Assembly: GCF_001544875.2 (NCBI RefSeq)
Contig: NZ_FCOA02000003.1
Coordinates: 62,001-126,000 of the forward strand
Direction of reading: 5' to 3'
Length of the DNA stretch: 64,000 nucleotides
Source of the DNA: Caballeronia hypogeia
GTDB lineage: Bacteria; Pseudomonadota; Gammaproteobacteria; Burkholderiales; Burkholderiaceae
The notes under the pieces were generated by a model. It made no database searches. It was not told the origin of the DNA and saw only the letters and a program-made list of their open reading frames with translations. Of this stretch, positions 8,517 to 17,266 are shown piece after piece. Within the stretch, counting starts at the first letter, position 1; every line of letters starts with the position of its first letter. The translations under genes were made by a program, and so were the position numbers.

Positions 8517-8806
8517 GGATTGTAGCTTCCCCGGATAACTCGGCCAAGTCGGTCAACCATGCGATGCCGATATCCTAGCACCCCCAATCCGCCAGGGGCA
8601 AAGGACTGCCCTTGGCCGCCTATCGTCTGATGTGGTCGGCCGTACCCGACCCATTTGAGCCGCTCGGTCCAACGTCCCCGCAACGGAAGTTTCCCAGGGT
8701 GCGCTTGTCTTTAAACGCTATGGTCGCTGGTCTTGAACGCTCGCCGGGGTGAATCTGCCGCTCAATAAGCTCATCCGGGGATAGTAGGCCGTTATCGCCC
8801 CCGGAT
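8517..8806. other. Non-coding gap between rusA-like gene and mcrC
   Basis: About 290 bases with no supported gene. A small hairpin with arms GGGCA/TGCCC occurs near 8597-8613; nothing else is evident. Confidence 0.4.
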
Positions 8807-10030
8807 TTAACTTACGGAGTCGACAGCGGACAGCCAATTGTTAAGTCCGCTAATCACAGCCTCTGCAACTCTACCTGGCTGGGCCCCCGGACCAATAGGC
8901 CACCCGATTCGAGTGGCTTCTACTCGGCCGACGTTGACAACACTTGGTCGTGGAAAGCCCGATTCCGAAATGAAGCCCAAAAGGGCGCATCGTTCGCAGT
9001 CGAAGGCTGTCGCAAACGCGACGATCTGATTAAAGTCGTTGCGATTCCAGTCTGGACCAAAGAGTTTATATTTGACGTCGGCAATAGCAATACGGTCTCC
9101 GAAGACGATATCAGGGTTGATCGAAATCCCTGAATCTCCGAGTAACTGACGGCGTTTCTCCACGCTGATCGACGGCATTCCTTCGGCGATGATGGTTCGC
9201 AACCCGTCCTCAATGATCTCAGGGGTTCGGATCAGGAATGACGTGCCTTGCGTGTGTCCGTCTGATAGAGAAACTCCGCAACCATCGAGAATCAGACGGG
9301 CTAATCCGAGCGGACGGATATAAGTTTTCAATAAGCGGTCCGGCTTAAGTCGACGATCAGCCTGGCGTAGCGCTCCCACGCCATCCATTCGATATACGAG
9401 GCGCCGGGAGCGCTTCGCGACCTCAGCGGATACTTTATCGAGGCGTGCGACTCGTTCGCAAGTTGCTCGAATAATCCGGTTAAATGGGGTGTCGATCGAT
9501 AGATCGTCGAAACGGCACGAAGCAATCGGACGTCCCTTCATGACTTCGATGGCGGTGAGAAGCGGTATAAGTTGACCCCGAACTTCTCCGCATTCCTCGA
9601 AAACCTCTAGGTAGTCGCAACGTAATCCTAGAGAGAGGAGACGTTCAGTCGCATCGAGGTACCACCGGCATAGGATTTCCAAGAACTCAAATCCTGGTTC
9701 AAGCGATGCGGTCTCGATTGATAATCGGGGAGCGAATTCGGATCTTGATGCGATGAAGATGAAGTGCTCCCAGGGGATCTTCGGTCGCACATGGATTTGG
9801 CGTTGGCCGATCTGAACAACCCCGATGACCTCCCGAAAGGTCACTTCATATCTATCATCCATCGCTCGTCGAACATCGACGACAGAGCGCGTCTCCGGTG
9901 GTTGCCTATCTCCCCACCAAGGTTGGGTCGACGCCAGTTCTCGCCCAATTTCGGAGAGCAGCGCTGCTTCGACTTCGCTGATCTTCAAAATCGATGGCTT
10001 GGACTCAACGAGTTCCAGTTTATGCAGCAT
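8807..10030 (-). CDS. mcrC: McrC-like subunit of a McrBC restriction system
   Basis: A protein of 407 residues, the nuclease partner of the McrB GTPase. In modification-dependent McrBC systems McrC stimulates GTP hydrolysis and cuts DNA carrying modified bases. The C-terminal half shows a PD-(D/E)XK nuclease core: NPDIVFGD with D307, then IADVKYK with D318 and K320, and a Q near 333. The N-terminal DUF2357-like part with the strand VVQIGQRQIHVRPKIPWEHF is typical of McrC. The ATG at 10030 overlaps the end of mcrB by 11 bases, a usual mcrBC coupling; a further upstream start at 10087 would overlap more. The pair appears intact. Confidence 0.88.
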   Translation of the reverse strand: MLHKLELVESKPSILKISEVEAALLSEIGRELASTQPWWGDRQPPETRSVVDVRRAMDDRYEVTFREVIGVVQIGQRQIHVRPKIPWEHFIFIASRSEFAPRLSIETASLEPGFEFLEILCRWYLDATERLLSLGLRCDYLEVFEECGEVRGQLIPLLTAIEVMKGRPIASCRFDDLSIDTPFNRIIRATCERVARLDKVSAEVAKRSRRLVYRMDGVGALRQADRRLKPDRLLKTYIRPLGLARLILDGCGVSLSDGHTQGTSFLIRTPEIIEDGLRTIIAEGMPSISVEKRRQLLGDSGISINPDIVFGDRIAIADVKYKLFGPDWNRNDFNQIVAFATAFDCERCALLGFISESGFPRPSVVNVGRVEATRIGWPIGPGAQPGRVAEAVISGLNNWLSAVDSVS

Positions 10031-12245
10031 TTGCGTCCGGCCAGAAGCGCTCCAGGCTGAACTCTCGGGCGAGTTCGGGTTGATCAAAGAAAAACTCTTC
10101 GATCAAGGGAAAAACGCGGCGTGTCCAGATTTTCCGAAGAGTTTCAATCCCCATCTCCGACCGCATGAAGAACGCGTGACCAATTGTATGATGCCTATCC
10201 AACTCAGTGGTCAACATCTGGTTGAGCCGCACGAACCCATCGACCAGACCCGATATCGATGAGCGGCCATTTTCATAGTGTTTGCGTAGGATCTCTGGAT
10301 CTGGACCCAGCTCAAAGACATCAAATCGGCGGCGTAAGGCGACATCGATCGATCGGATGCTGCGGTCAGCGGTGTTCATCGTGGCGATAAATCGCAGGTT
10401 GGCCGGAAGACGGAAGTCTCCAGAGTATTGAAGGCGAACCGGTTGTTGGCGATACTCGAACAGAAACATCAGCTCGCCGAGGACTTTGGGCAGATTGGCT
10501 CGGTTCGCTTCATCGATTAGGATCACGTAGTCTTGAGCGGAGTCGTCTATGTCGCCGCAGTTTCTCATCTCCTCGACACAATCGAGGACCAGACCATTTG
10601 TAACTTCAAACGAAATGTTGCCTCCTCGTGTTACGGGCCGAAGTCCTTCCATGAAGGATTCGTACGTATAGCTCGGATGAAATTGAATGAAGCGAATCTG
10701 TTGCTGATTGCCACGGGTCAGGTAGTGCGCAAGCGCGCGGGCAACCCACGTCTTGCTAGTTCCCGGAGGGCCAGCGAGGACGATCTGCGGCGTGTCACCT
10801 CGTAACGCTGTGATCATTTCTTGTAGAACTTGGCTCGACAAGCCGGTCTGCTGTACCAGCCACGCCAGGGAAGGTTCGGGCAATGGGTCAGGATTCGAAG
10901 ACGTAGTTGTTTTCTCCTCGCGATCGCACACGTAGCCAAACGTATTTTGGTTTAATAGGCTCTCTGGTGTTGAGAGGCCTGGTGAAATATCAAAACTTGA
11001 TACGTTTGCCGGAGGATCAAGAATTTCGAGACTGTCGATCCGCAGCCACGTCTTAAAGATTTTGGATTGCTCTTCGCCAAGACGGGTTTTGCCACACCAG
11101 GTTTCATCGGTGAGCTCTGGCCAAGGGGATTCGATCCCGATGTTTCCGCGGCTAGTTTTGAATTCAGCGACGCGGATTCGGGCGCCCAGGCGGCCGTTTC
11201 CAACATAAGCATACAAATTGAAGGGTACCGACAACCTAGGTAGCGCCTCATCTTTGATCGGGAAACTCCACCAAGATGCCCAGCCTCCGTTAGCTTCGAT
11301 CTTCTGTTTGATCCCTGCGGCTTCAGCGCGCACTTGACGCCAGGTTCCAACAAGCGCCAAAGGCTGTCGATCTCGCTTCGGTTGCGTATCCGGTTCTCGC
11401 GTCATTACATACGCGTCGTAGCTTTCCAGAAGTATGCTGAGATCGGCTAGCAGCTCGGCTTCAGCAGGCATCGAATCGAAATCGTAATGCTTCGCGGCGA
11501 TTGTTGAAGCTTCGTAGAGCTTCCCAAGTTTGCTTTCGGTATGCAGGTTAGTTTTACCCGAGAGATCGAAGCCTTGGGCAGTGAGCCCAGCACACTGAAG
11601 GCGGATTTTCCCGGCCTGCTGCTCAAGGACTTCCTCCGCCTGGGCGCCGAAGTCCTTTTGAGCTTGAGTTACACCTTGAGCAAGTTTCAGGTAGAGGCCC
11701 TTTCCGCCTTCTTCAAACAAATAGACGATGTAGGTGCCAGCCTGAGTGGTTTCTGTCTCGCGCTTATCGAGCAACGAGATCCAGGGGATCGTTGCCCAGT
11801 TACCTTTCCCGTATGATGCCACCACCCTGATGTTCGGATGATCGCTGACCGCCGAAGATGACTGAAGGATGCGGCGGGCTTCACCGAAGAATTCCTTGAT
11901 CTCATGGTTGCCGGCAAACTCTATCGACTTACGAGCGTCTTCATACCGTTCGAGGATCAGCCTGAATGCCGAATCCAGGGTGATCTGCCGAAACCGGATA
12001 ACCTCGAAGTCACGCTGGTTTAGATACGCGTTGCTTTCAGGGCCGCCTGAGAATTTATTGACAGGTAGTCCAGTCGCGAGCGAAATTATCTTCTTTGGCG
12101 GGTAGAGCCTTCCTTCGTGCCTGAGCGCCCAGACTTGTGCGCCGTTGTTCTGCCAATCGCGCCACTCCTCGGAAGGAAGAAGCGTAGCGTCGAACTCGTT
12201 AATTGCCTCGAGAAGCTTGCTTCTTTCGACCTGCGGTATTGCCAT
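10020..12245 (-). CDS. mcrB: McrB-like GTPase of a McrBC restriction system
   Basis: A protein of 741 residues. The C-terminal AAA+ GTPase module has Walker A GPPGTSKT (about 492-499), Walker B VILIDEANRA (about 574) and the McrB signature MNTADRSIRSID (about 622-633) with an arginine-rich LRRRF sensor. In front of it are an N-terminal segment (1-80) like the head domain of ScoMcrA-type restriction proteins, a DUF3578/MrcB-N-like region (about 93-240) and a stretch around 320-410 (WWSFPIKDE, NLYAYVGNGRLGARI) that may be a PUA/EVE-like fold. Such N-terminal modules read the modified base; the last assignment is inference. The ATG at 12245 follows GAGAG; upstream in-frame codons up to 12377 lack support. 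It is co-transcribed with mcrC. Confidence 0.88.
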   Translation of the reverse strand: MAIPQVERSKLLEAINEFDATLLPSEEWRDWQNNGAQVWALRHEGRLYPPKKIISLATGLPVNKFSGGPESNAYLNQRDFEVIRFRQITLDSAFRLILERYEDARKSIEFAGNHEIKEFFGEARRILQSSSAVSDHPNIRVVASYGKGNWATIPWISLLDKRETETTQAGTYIVYLFEEGGKGLYLKLAQGVTQAQKDFGAQAEEVLEQQAGKIRLQCAGLTAQGFDLSGKTNLHTESKLGKLYEASTIAAKHYDFDSMPAEAELLADLSILLESYDAYVMTREPDTQPKRDRQPLALVGTWRQVRAEAAGIKQKIEANGGWASWWSFPIKDEALPRLSVPFNLYAYVGNGRLGARIRVAEFKTSRGNIGIESPWPELTDETWCGKTRLGEEQSKIFKTWLRIDSLEILDPPANVSSFDISPGLSTPESLLNQNTFGYVCDREEKTTTSSNPDPLPEPSLAWLVQQTGLSSQVLQEMITALRGDTPQIVLAGPPGTSKTWVARALAHYLTRGNQQQIRFIQFHPSYTYESFMEGLRPVTRGGNISFEVTNGLVLDCVEEMRNCGDIDDSAQDYVILIDEANRANLPKVLGELMFLFEYRQQPVRLQYSGDFRLPANLRFIATMNTADRSIRSIDVALRRRFDVFELGPDPEILRKHYENGRSSISGLVDGFVRLNQMLTTELDRHHTIGHAFFMRSEMGIETLRKIWTRRVFPLIEEFFFDQPELAREFSLERFWPDANAA

Positions 12246-12897
12246 TTCAAGACTCTCTTGTTCTTGTCGGGTCCCCATGGGATCCGCTCGAGCGATCATT
12301 ATGTAACTGAGTTCGTTGGCTGAAAAGGTCAGCGCGCGAAAAACTCTGCCTTGGCCGAGATTAACGGCCGAACTCACAGAAACTTGACACCGAATGAGCC
12401 AACCAGGAGAGGCGACGTTCGGTTCAACTTGCCCACCGGCTCCGTGGTCTCATGCCGTCTTGAAGGCAGTGAAATTTATTACCCTGCTGGAAGTTGGAAG
12501 ATCAGATACACGAATTTCTCGGCGGGACTAATGAGCTCAAGGCGACCGATCTGACGTCGTCGCTCATCAAAGTGCTCGCGCCGGGTCATCAGTCACCATA
12601 CAAACATACGGAAACTAACCGCACGAGGTTAGCGTCCGGAGATACATTGAGTGTCGCGGCGAATAGCGGGCCGTTTTCCGGGCAAAGCCGTCATTTGTAA
12701 GTCCGATTGATAATGTGCGTCAACCGGCCGCACTTGGCCGGACCCTGTAGATCGCGAGGTATGCGCGCAAGACCCCTTGGTGCGGCCGCGCCGTATCCGC
12801 TTCTGAGTGAAAGCAAAATGCGAGCAGATTCGACGCCGCGCGGGCTGTTGCGCCCGGCCTGCTACCCTATAGCCGATACCCCGCACTTTGCAGCGTT
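12246..12897. other. Non-coding gap upstream of mcrB
   Basis: About 650 bases without a supported gene. It should contain the mcrBC promoter at its left end. Short frames on the plus strand (12351-12700) show no protein-like character. A GC-rich palindrome-like stretch lies near 12720-12740 (CCGGCCGCACTTGGCCGG). Confidence 0.4.
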
Positions 12898-14121
12898 CTA
12901 ACTGCCCGTACCACCTAAACGGAGCCGAAGTGCGTTTACCAGAGCGTTGCAGGTGCGCAGCAGCCATGCGAGCTGCTCGGCATCTCGCGCAGCCCCTTCT
13001 CCTTGCGCTTCGAACTGAACGACGAGACGCCCTGCCTCCCTTTCCGCATCATGCCCTCCGCTGACGTTGAATCGAATCGGCTGCCCGACTTCCTGTTCTA
13101 GGGCCGCCTGGTCCTCAACGAGTGCTTGCAACGCTTCTCGCCCGTCTGCGCCAAGGAACTTGACGAAGAGGCCCGCCGTCGACGGCTGCTCCCGGTAGGC
13201 GACGAGCCCTTGGACGGGGCCAGGAAGGTCTAGTCGCACGAAGTTGTTCGTGCCGTGGCGAGGCGGCGTCTGATCCGGATGGTCGAACTTCACCTGCTCG
13301 ATAAATTTGTCCCAGAACGCGCGATTGAGGAGCTTCGACGCGCTAACGGCCTTCGGTTGAGGCGTGGATTCCTGCGCCGGCGCCACTTCATCAACCGGAG
13401 CTGCGCGCTCAAGCGGCACGCCGTCAGGACGCACAAGAACTTCCCGTTGCACGACTTCAGTGCGTAACGGCACGGACGGCACGAGCAGCGTGCGCCCATC
13501 AGCATCGCGATACGTGCGGATTTCAACGAGCGCGAGTTGGGACAGCACGCCGCCGTGTGTGGCGAGCAGGCGACGCAAGGCCTGCAAGTCGCTACGAACG
13601 CCGTCACCGGCGATCGCGCAAAGGAAGTCACCGCGCTCGAGCGAGCGGTTGACAGAGTCGACGAATGCTCCCTCGTCCAGTTCCGGATGCGCGGCCTTGA
13701 CCGCGGCGAACATCGGATTCTCGCCGGTCAGGCCGCGGGCCGTCTTCAGACGCGCCTCCAGGTCGGAGTATGTCCACTCGGAAAGCAACGACGCGTATTC
13801 GAACAGTTGCGCAATGACCTCGCGGCGCGCTTCGGGGTTGCGCCACAACTTGCACTCGATGAGCACCAGTCGGCCGGTCGCCGAAACGCCCAGGATGTCG
13901 AGGAAGACGCTCGAGGAACCATAACGCAGGGGAAGCTCGCGGCAGACCGGTACGAAGCTTTCGCCGTGGCCGAACATCTCGGTCATGGGCAGCAACGAGG
14001 GAAGCTCAAAAATCCGCTCTTGCAGCCAACGCTCGTTGTGACCGTTCCCGGCGGTCAACGCGACTGGCTGAAATGCTGCGGGCGGGTTGAAGGTCTGCTC
14101 GTCGTAAAGGTAAATGGTCAT
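12898..14121 (-). CDS. PD-(D/E)XK nuclease-like protein of unknown role
   Basis: A protein of 407 residues not assigned to a named system. The N-terminal third has a convincing PD-(D/E)XK core: E30 in a leading helix, D75 in VFLDILGVS, E89 and K91 in LVLIECKLW, and Q105-x3-Y109 in the following helix, as in NucS/RecB-like nucleases. The C-terminal half (about 265-400) resembles an uncharacterised domain often appended to such nucleases (DUF4268-like), joined by a Pro/Ala-rich linker around 235-265. Base composition is GC-rich, unlike the AT-richer ATPase/HNH genes to its right, so the two may have arrived separately. The gene stands alone between non-coding gaps. Nuclease activity is inferred from the residues; a defence role is inferred from the neighbours. 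Confidence 0.75.
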   Translation of the reverse strand: MTIYLYDEQTFNPPAAFQPVALTAGNGHNERWLQERIFELPSLLPMTEMFGHGESFVPVCRELPLRYGSSSVFLDILGVSATGRLVLIECKLWRNPEARREVIAQLFEYASLLSEWTYSDLEARLKTARGLTGENPMFAAVKAAHPELDEGAFVDSVNRSLERGDFLCAIAGDGVRSDLQALRRLLATHGGVLSQLALVEIRTYRDADGRTLLVPSVPLRTEVVQREVLVRPDGVPLERAAPVDEVAPAQESTPQPKAVSASKLLNRAFWDKFIEQVKFDHPDQTPPRHGTNNFVRLDLPGPVQGLVAYREQPSTAGLFVKFLGADGREALQALVEDQAALEQEVGQPIRFNVSGGHDAEREAGRLVVQFEAQGEGAARDAEQLAWLLRTCNALVNALRLRLGGTGS

Positions 14122-14676
14122 GCGCGGGTCTCGTGGTTCGAAGCCGCCCTGCGTCCAGGCCTGCGCGGGCGGATGTTATAGACGCCGCGATTGTACGATT
14201 CCGCCGTTACGTCTTCTTGCGCGTCGTGCTGCTGTCCGAATTCCGACCCATTGAGACGGTCGACATGTTGCGGCCGTGCGGCGAGTTTCGGAGTACAGCG
14301 GCCGTTCGCGTGGCGAATTCGCTGGCAAGTTCTCGGCAAATTATTCACTGGCTCACGAAAGTCCCTGGGGAAGCAATGATCCCCAGATCACCGGCGGGCC
14401 GCCGGCTACAACACGAAAGCGCCAGCGATGACACGAATTTCACTGCTGCGGCTAACTCAAGTTTCCCAACGCCCCGCCGTAAAAACAAGGAGGAAAGCTA
14501 TCTAGAACGGTGGCTCATTCTCCGATGGGCCTTGCAAGTTTAGAAATAACGTCCAATGAGGCGAGGCGAATGTTTTTCTAACGACGACTCAATTGAATTC
14601 AACGATAATCATCAAACAGTAGCGGTAGTAGCCACGCCAAGGCTCAAACGACAACCACAAGAGCATTCACAAAAAT
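14122..14676. other. Non-coding gap between divergent nuclease and ATPase genes
   Basis: About 555 bases separating two divergent genes. An AGGAGGAAAG ribosome-binding-like string occurs at about 14489-14498 but no sensible reading frame follows. GC content drops towards the ATPase gene. Confidence 0.4.
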
Positions 14677-16251
14677 ATGAAATTCAAAGTCATTTCCCGT
14701 TCATCGGGGCCTATTCAAACAGACAAAGACACCGTCTATCTCGAGATAGACAACTGGAACGACTACTCGTTTGTTACGATGTTCCATATGTATTATCGCG
14801 ACTTAGCTGGAGCAAGAGTCGAAGTGGGCGCGGTGAAGATAGGGTTCAAAGGACAAACGACCGAACAGTCCACACACTCCAAATTACTCTCCGAGTTTCC
14901 GGCCCTTGACGAAAATTATTTTTCATTGGGTCAGGATGTAGATTTCTATCGCAGGTTGGGCAGTCTTCCCGATGGATACGGCATCCAAATTCTGAAGGCC
15001 CTACGGGACATAGTGTGCCATCCCGAAATAATCGACGAGATTCGGGATGAAAGCGTATTTAGAATTTCACTTTTGCGCGAGGTCACCCTCTCTCTTGTCA
15101 GGGGGCAGTATTTGCGCGCCTTCACTGGGGCTGCGGAACTTACGGATTTTGACTTCCGATTTACTAGGCCCGAGTCCGAAGAAATGGGCAGCATCTCTCT
15201 GGAATTCTCAGTGAGCGTCGGCTCGATTCCGAGCACCAATATCCACGCTGTAATCGGAAGAAACGGCGTCGGCAAAACGACATTGCTAAATGGGATGATC
15301 GACGCAATTACTAAGCGCCCGAATGCCTCTAAGTTCATCAATCTGAGGTCCGCTTTCGATAGCGAGATCGAAGTTGACTATTTCAGCAGCCTCGTTTCTG
15401 TTTCATTCAGTGCGTTTGACCCGTTCACCCCTCCTGAAGAGCAACCAGATCCGTCAAAAGGTACTTGCTATTTTTATATCGGGTTGAAGGACCGCACATC
15501 CCCTGACCAGCATCGCACTATTTCCGATCTTCGGGCAGACTGCGTGAAATCGCTCGCCGGATGCTTTAGAAACGAGGGAAAAACCAAACGTTGGCTCAAA
15601 GCCATCGAAAAACTTGGGTCCGATGAGAATTTTGACGCTATGAAGTTAGCGCAACTTCAGTCTGCCTATCTAAGTGTACGGGAAAGGAGGAATAGCGAGC
15701 AATCTGACTCCTTGAGTTTCCTGGAACAATATTCCGACGAAGTAGACAAATATTTATCCCGCATGAGCTCCGGTCATGCAATCGTTTTGCTCACGATTAC
15801 ACGTCTTGTTGAAACGGTCCAAGAAAAGACGTTGGTCCTCCTCGACGAGCCTGAAAGCCATCTTCACCCCCCACTACTATCGGCATTCGTGCGCGCCCTC
15901 TCCGACCTGCTTCATGATCAGAACGGCGTCGCAATCATCGCTACACATTCACCAGTCGTTTTGCAGGAAATCCCGCGCTCGTGCGCTTGGAAAATCTATA
16001 GAGTTCGTAAGGAAGTATCAGTGGCTCGCCCGAAAATTGAGACGTTCGCAGAGAACGTAGGAATGTTAACGAGTGAGATCTTCAGTCTAGAAGTGGCGCG
16101 ATCTGGATTCCACGCCATGCTCGAGGCATCCGTCCGAGGGGGATTTTCATTCGACGAGATACTCAAGCAATATGACAATCAACTCGGCTTGGAAGGCAGA
16201 GCGATCCTCGCGGCTCTCATTGCGGAACGTGACGGGGGATCCACGAAATGA
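14677..16251 (+). CDS. ABC/SMC-type ATPase of a Septu-like two-gene defence system
   Basis: An ATPase of 524 residues. Walker A is GRNGVGKTT (194-202), an ABC-signature-like segment SRMSSGHAIV (361-370) precedes Walker B LVLLDEPESHLHPP (386-399), and the switch histidine is in IATHSP (421-426). This matches the AAA_21/OLD-like ATPases that pair with HNH nucleases in Septu (PtuA) and in some retrons. About 190 residues stand before Walker A (YLEIDNWNDYSF..., IGFKGQT, FFSLGQDVDFY-like), a longer N-terminus than in classical PtuA. The stop overlaps the next start as ATGA, so translation is coupled to the HNH gene. The coding sequence is clearly AT-richer than the host genes, a sign of transfer. 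No reverse transcriptase is nearby, so a retron is not supported. Confidence 0.8.
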   Translation: MKFKVISRSSGPIQTDKDTVYLEIDNWNDYSFVTMFHMYYRDLAGARVEVGAVKIGFKGQTTEQSTHSKLLSEFPALDENYFSLGQDVDFYRRLGSLPDGYGIQILKALRDIVCHPEIIDEIRDESVFRISLLREVTLSLVRGQYLRAFTGAAELTDFDFRFTRPESEEMGSISLEFSVSVGSIPSTNIHAVIGRNGVGKTTLLNGMIDAITKRPNASKFINLRSAFDSEIEVDYFSSLVSVSFSAFDPFTPPEEQPDPSKGTCYFYIGLKDRTSPDQHRTISDLRADCVKSLAGCFRNEGKTKRWLKAIEKLGSDENFDAMKLAQLQSAYLSVRERRNSEQSDSLSFLEQYSDEVDKYLSRMSSGHAIVLLTITRLVETVQEKTLVLLDEPESHLHPPLLSAFVRALSDLLHDQNGVAIIATHSPVVLQEIPRSCAWKIYRVRKEVSVARPKIETFAENVGMLTSEIFSLEVARSGFHAMLEASVRGGFSFDEILKQYDNQLGLEGRAILAALIAERDGGSTK

Positions 16252-17105
16252 TGCGTTTGAATAAGCCGCAGCGCGACTTCGGAGCGACTTTAGACGAATG
16301 CATTGCGGGAATCACCGGAAACAATGCATTCAAGAAGAAGATGATCGCTTCCAAGCCTGACTTGGTTCATGCAGGAACTGCCTACATCGCGGCCGGCAGC
16401 GCCGGAGAACTCTACGCCATTGCACCAATCTCAACCGCGATCAAGGATCCAATTGTCGTCGGAACCTTGGTCAAATCGGAACTTGTGAACTTATACGAAT
16501 ACTACTTTCGCAATGAAGAGAAGGAATCGAGAGCAACCTACGACAAGTTATTAAATTCGGCACACGAACAGTGTCCGTTTTGCGGAGGAATTGGGACGCC
16601 TAGAAATTTAGATCATTTCTTACCGAAGGCGCATTTCCCCCAATTCTCCACCTTTCCTCAGAATCTGGTTCCGTCGTGCCGCGATTGTAATATGGACGGC
16701 AAAGCGGTAGCTTTCGCCACGCGAGCGGAAGATCAGCTTATCCAGCCTTATGTCGATCATGATCGATTCTTCACGACACAATGGATTTTCGCCAAGTGCG
16801 TTCTTGACTCCTCTAACAGACCAGTTTCAATTCACTATTACGTCAACCCTCCACAGGAATGGGACCAAGTTCACAAGGATAGAGTCCAAAAACACTTTGA
16901 TGACTTCGGGTTAGCAAAACGCTTTTCTGTCAAAGCCGCGCAGTTGCTGGCAACAACATTAGCCCAAATCGCTAGCCTGACGAATTTGAGGCTTTCCAAC
17001 TCAGCGATCCGTACTGCATTGCTGATTCCCGGCATCAACAATGCGCCCTTCATCAACCATTGGCAGAGAGGCATGTTCGAAGCACTGCACGACTATCTTC
17101 ATTAG
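16248..17105 (+). CDS. HNH endonuclease partner of the ATPase (PtuB-like)
   Basis: A protein of 285 residues with a zinc-bound HNH core: CPFCGG (C109, C112), RNLDHFLPK (D122, H123), N139 in PQNLVPSCRDCN, and C144/C147. This layout fits the HNH nucleases accompanying Septu-type ATPases. About 100 mostly helical residues precede the core and about 130 follow it. In such pairs the ATPase is thought to hold the nuclease until infection releases DNA cleavage; here that is inferred from architecture. The start ATG overlaps the ATPase stop (ATGA at 16248-16251). A second ATG directly follows the first. Low GC, like its partner. Confidence 0.8.
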   Translation: MMRLNKPQRDFGATLDECIAGITGNNAFKKKMIASKPDLVHAGTAYIAAGSAGELYAIAPISTAIKDPIVVGTLVKSELVNLYEYYFRNEEKESRATYDKLLNSAHEQCPFCGGIGTPRNLDHFLPKAHFPQFSTFPQNLVPSCRDCNMDGKAVAFATRAEDQLIQPYVDHDRFFTTQWIFAKCVLDSSNRPVSIHYYVNPPQEWDQVHKDRVQKHFDDFGLAKRFSVKAAQLLATTLAQIASLTNLRLSNSAIRTALLIPGINNAPFINHWQRGMFEALHDYLH

Positions 17106-17266
17106 AGCCTCCGACACGACCAAGAACGGACATTGCTGTTCCAACGCGCCGGATGTTCATTTCCTTCGATTTCCCAAGCTTTAGTCCAGTCTGTTTGCCC
17201 CTTCACGAAGAGTCACGGACGACATTTTCGCCAATGTGCGAAAAACAAGCAGTCGCGGATCAAGGG

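Noticed and set aside
14677-17105. Retron with ATPase and HNH effectors
   Set aside because: No reverse-transcriptase gene or msr/msd-like structure is adjacent.
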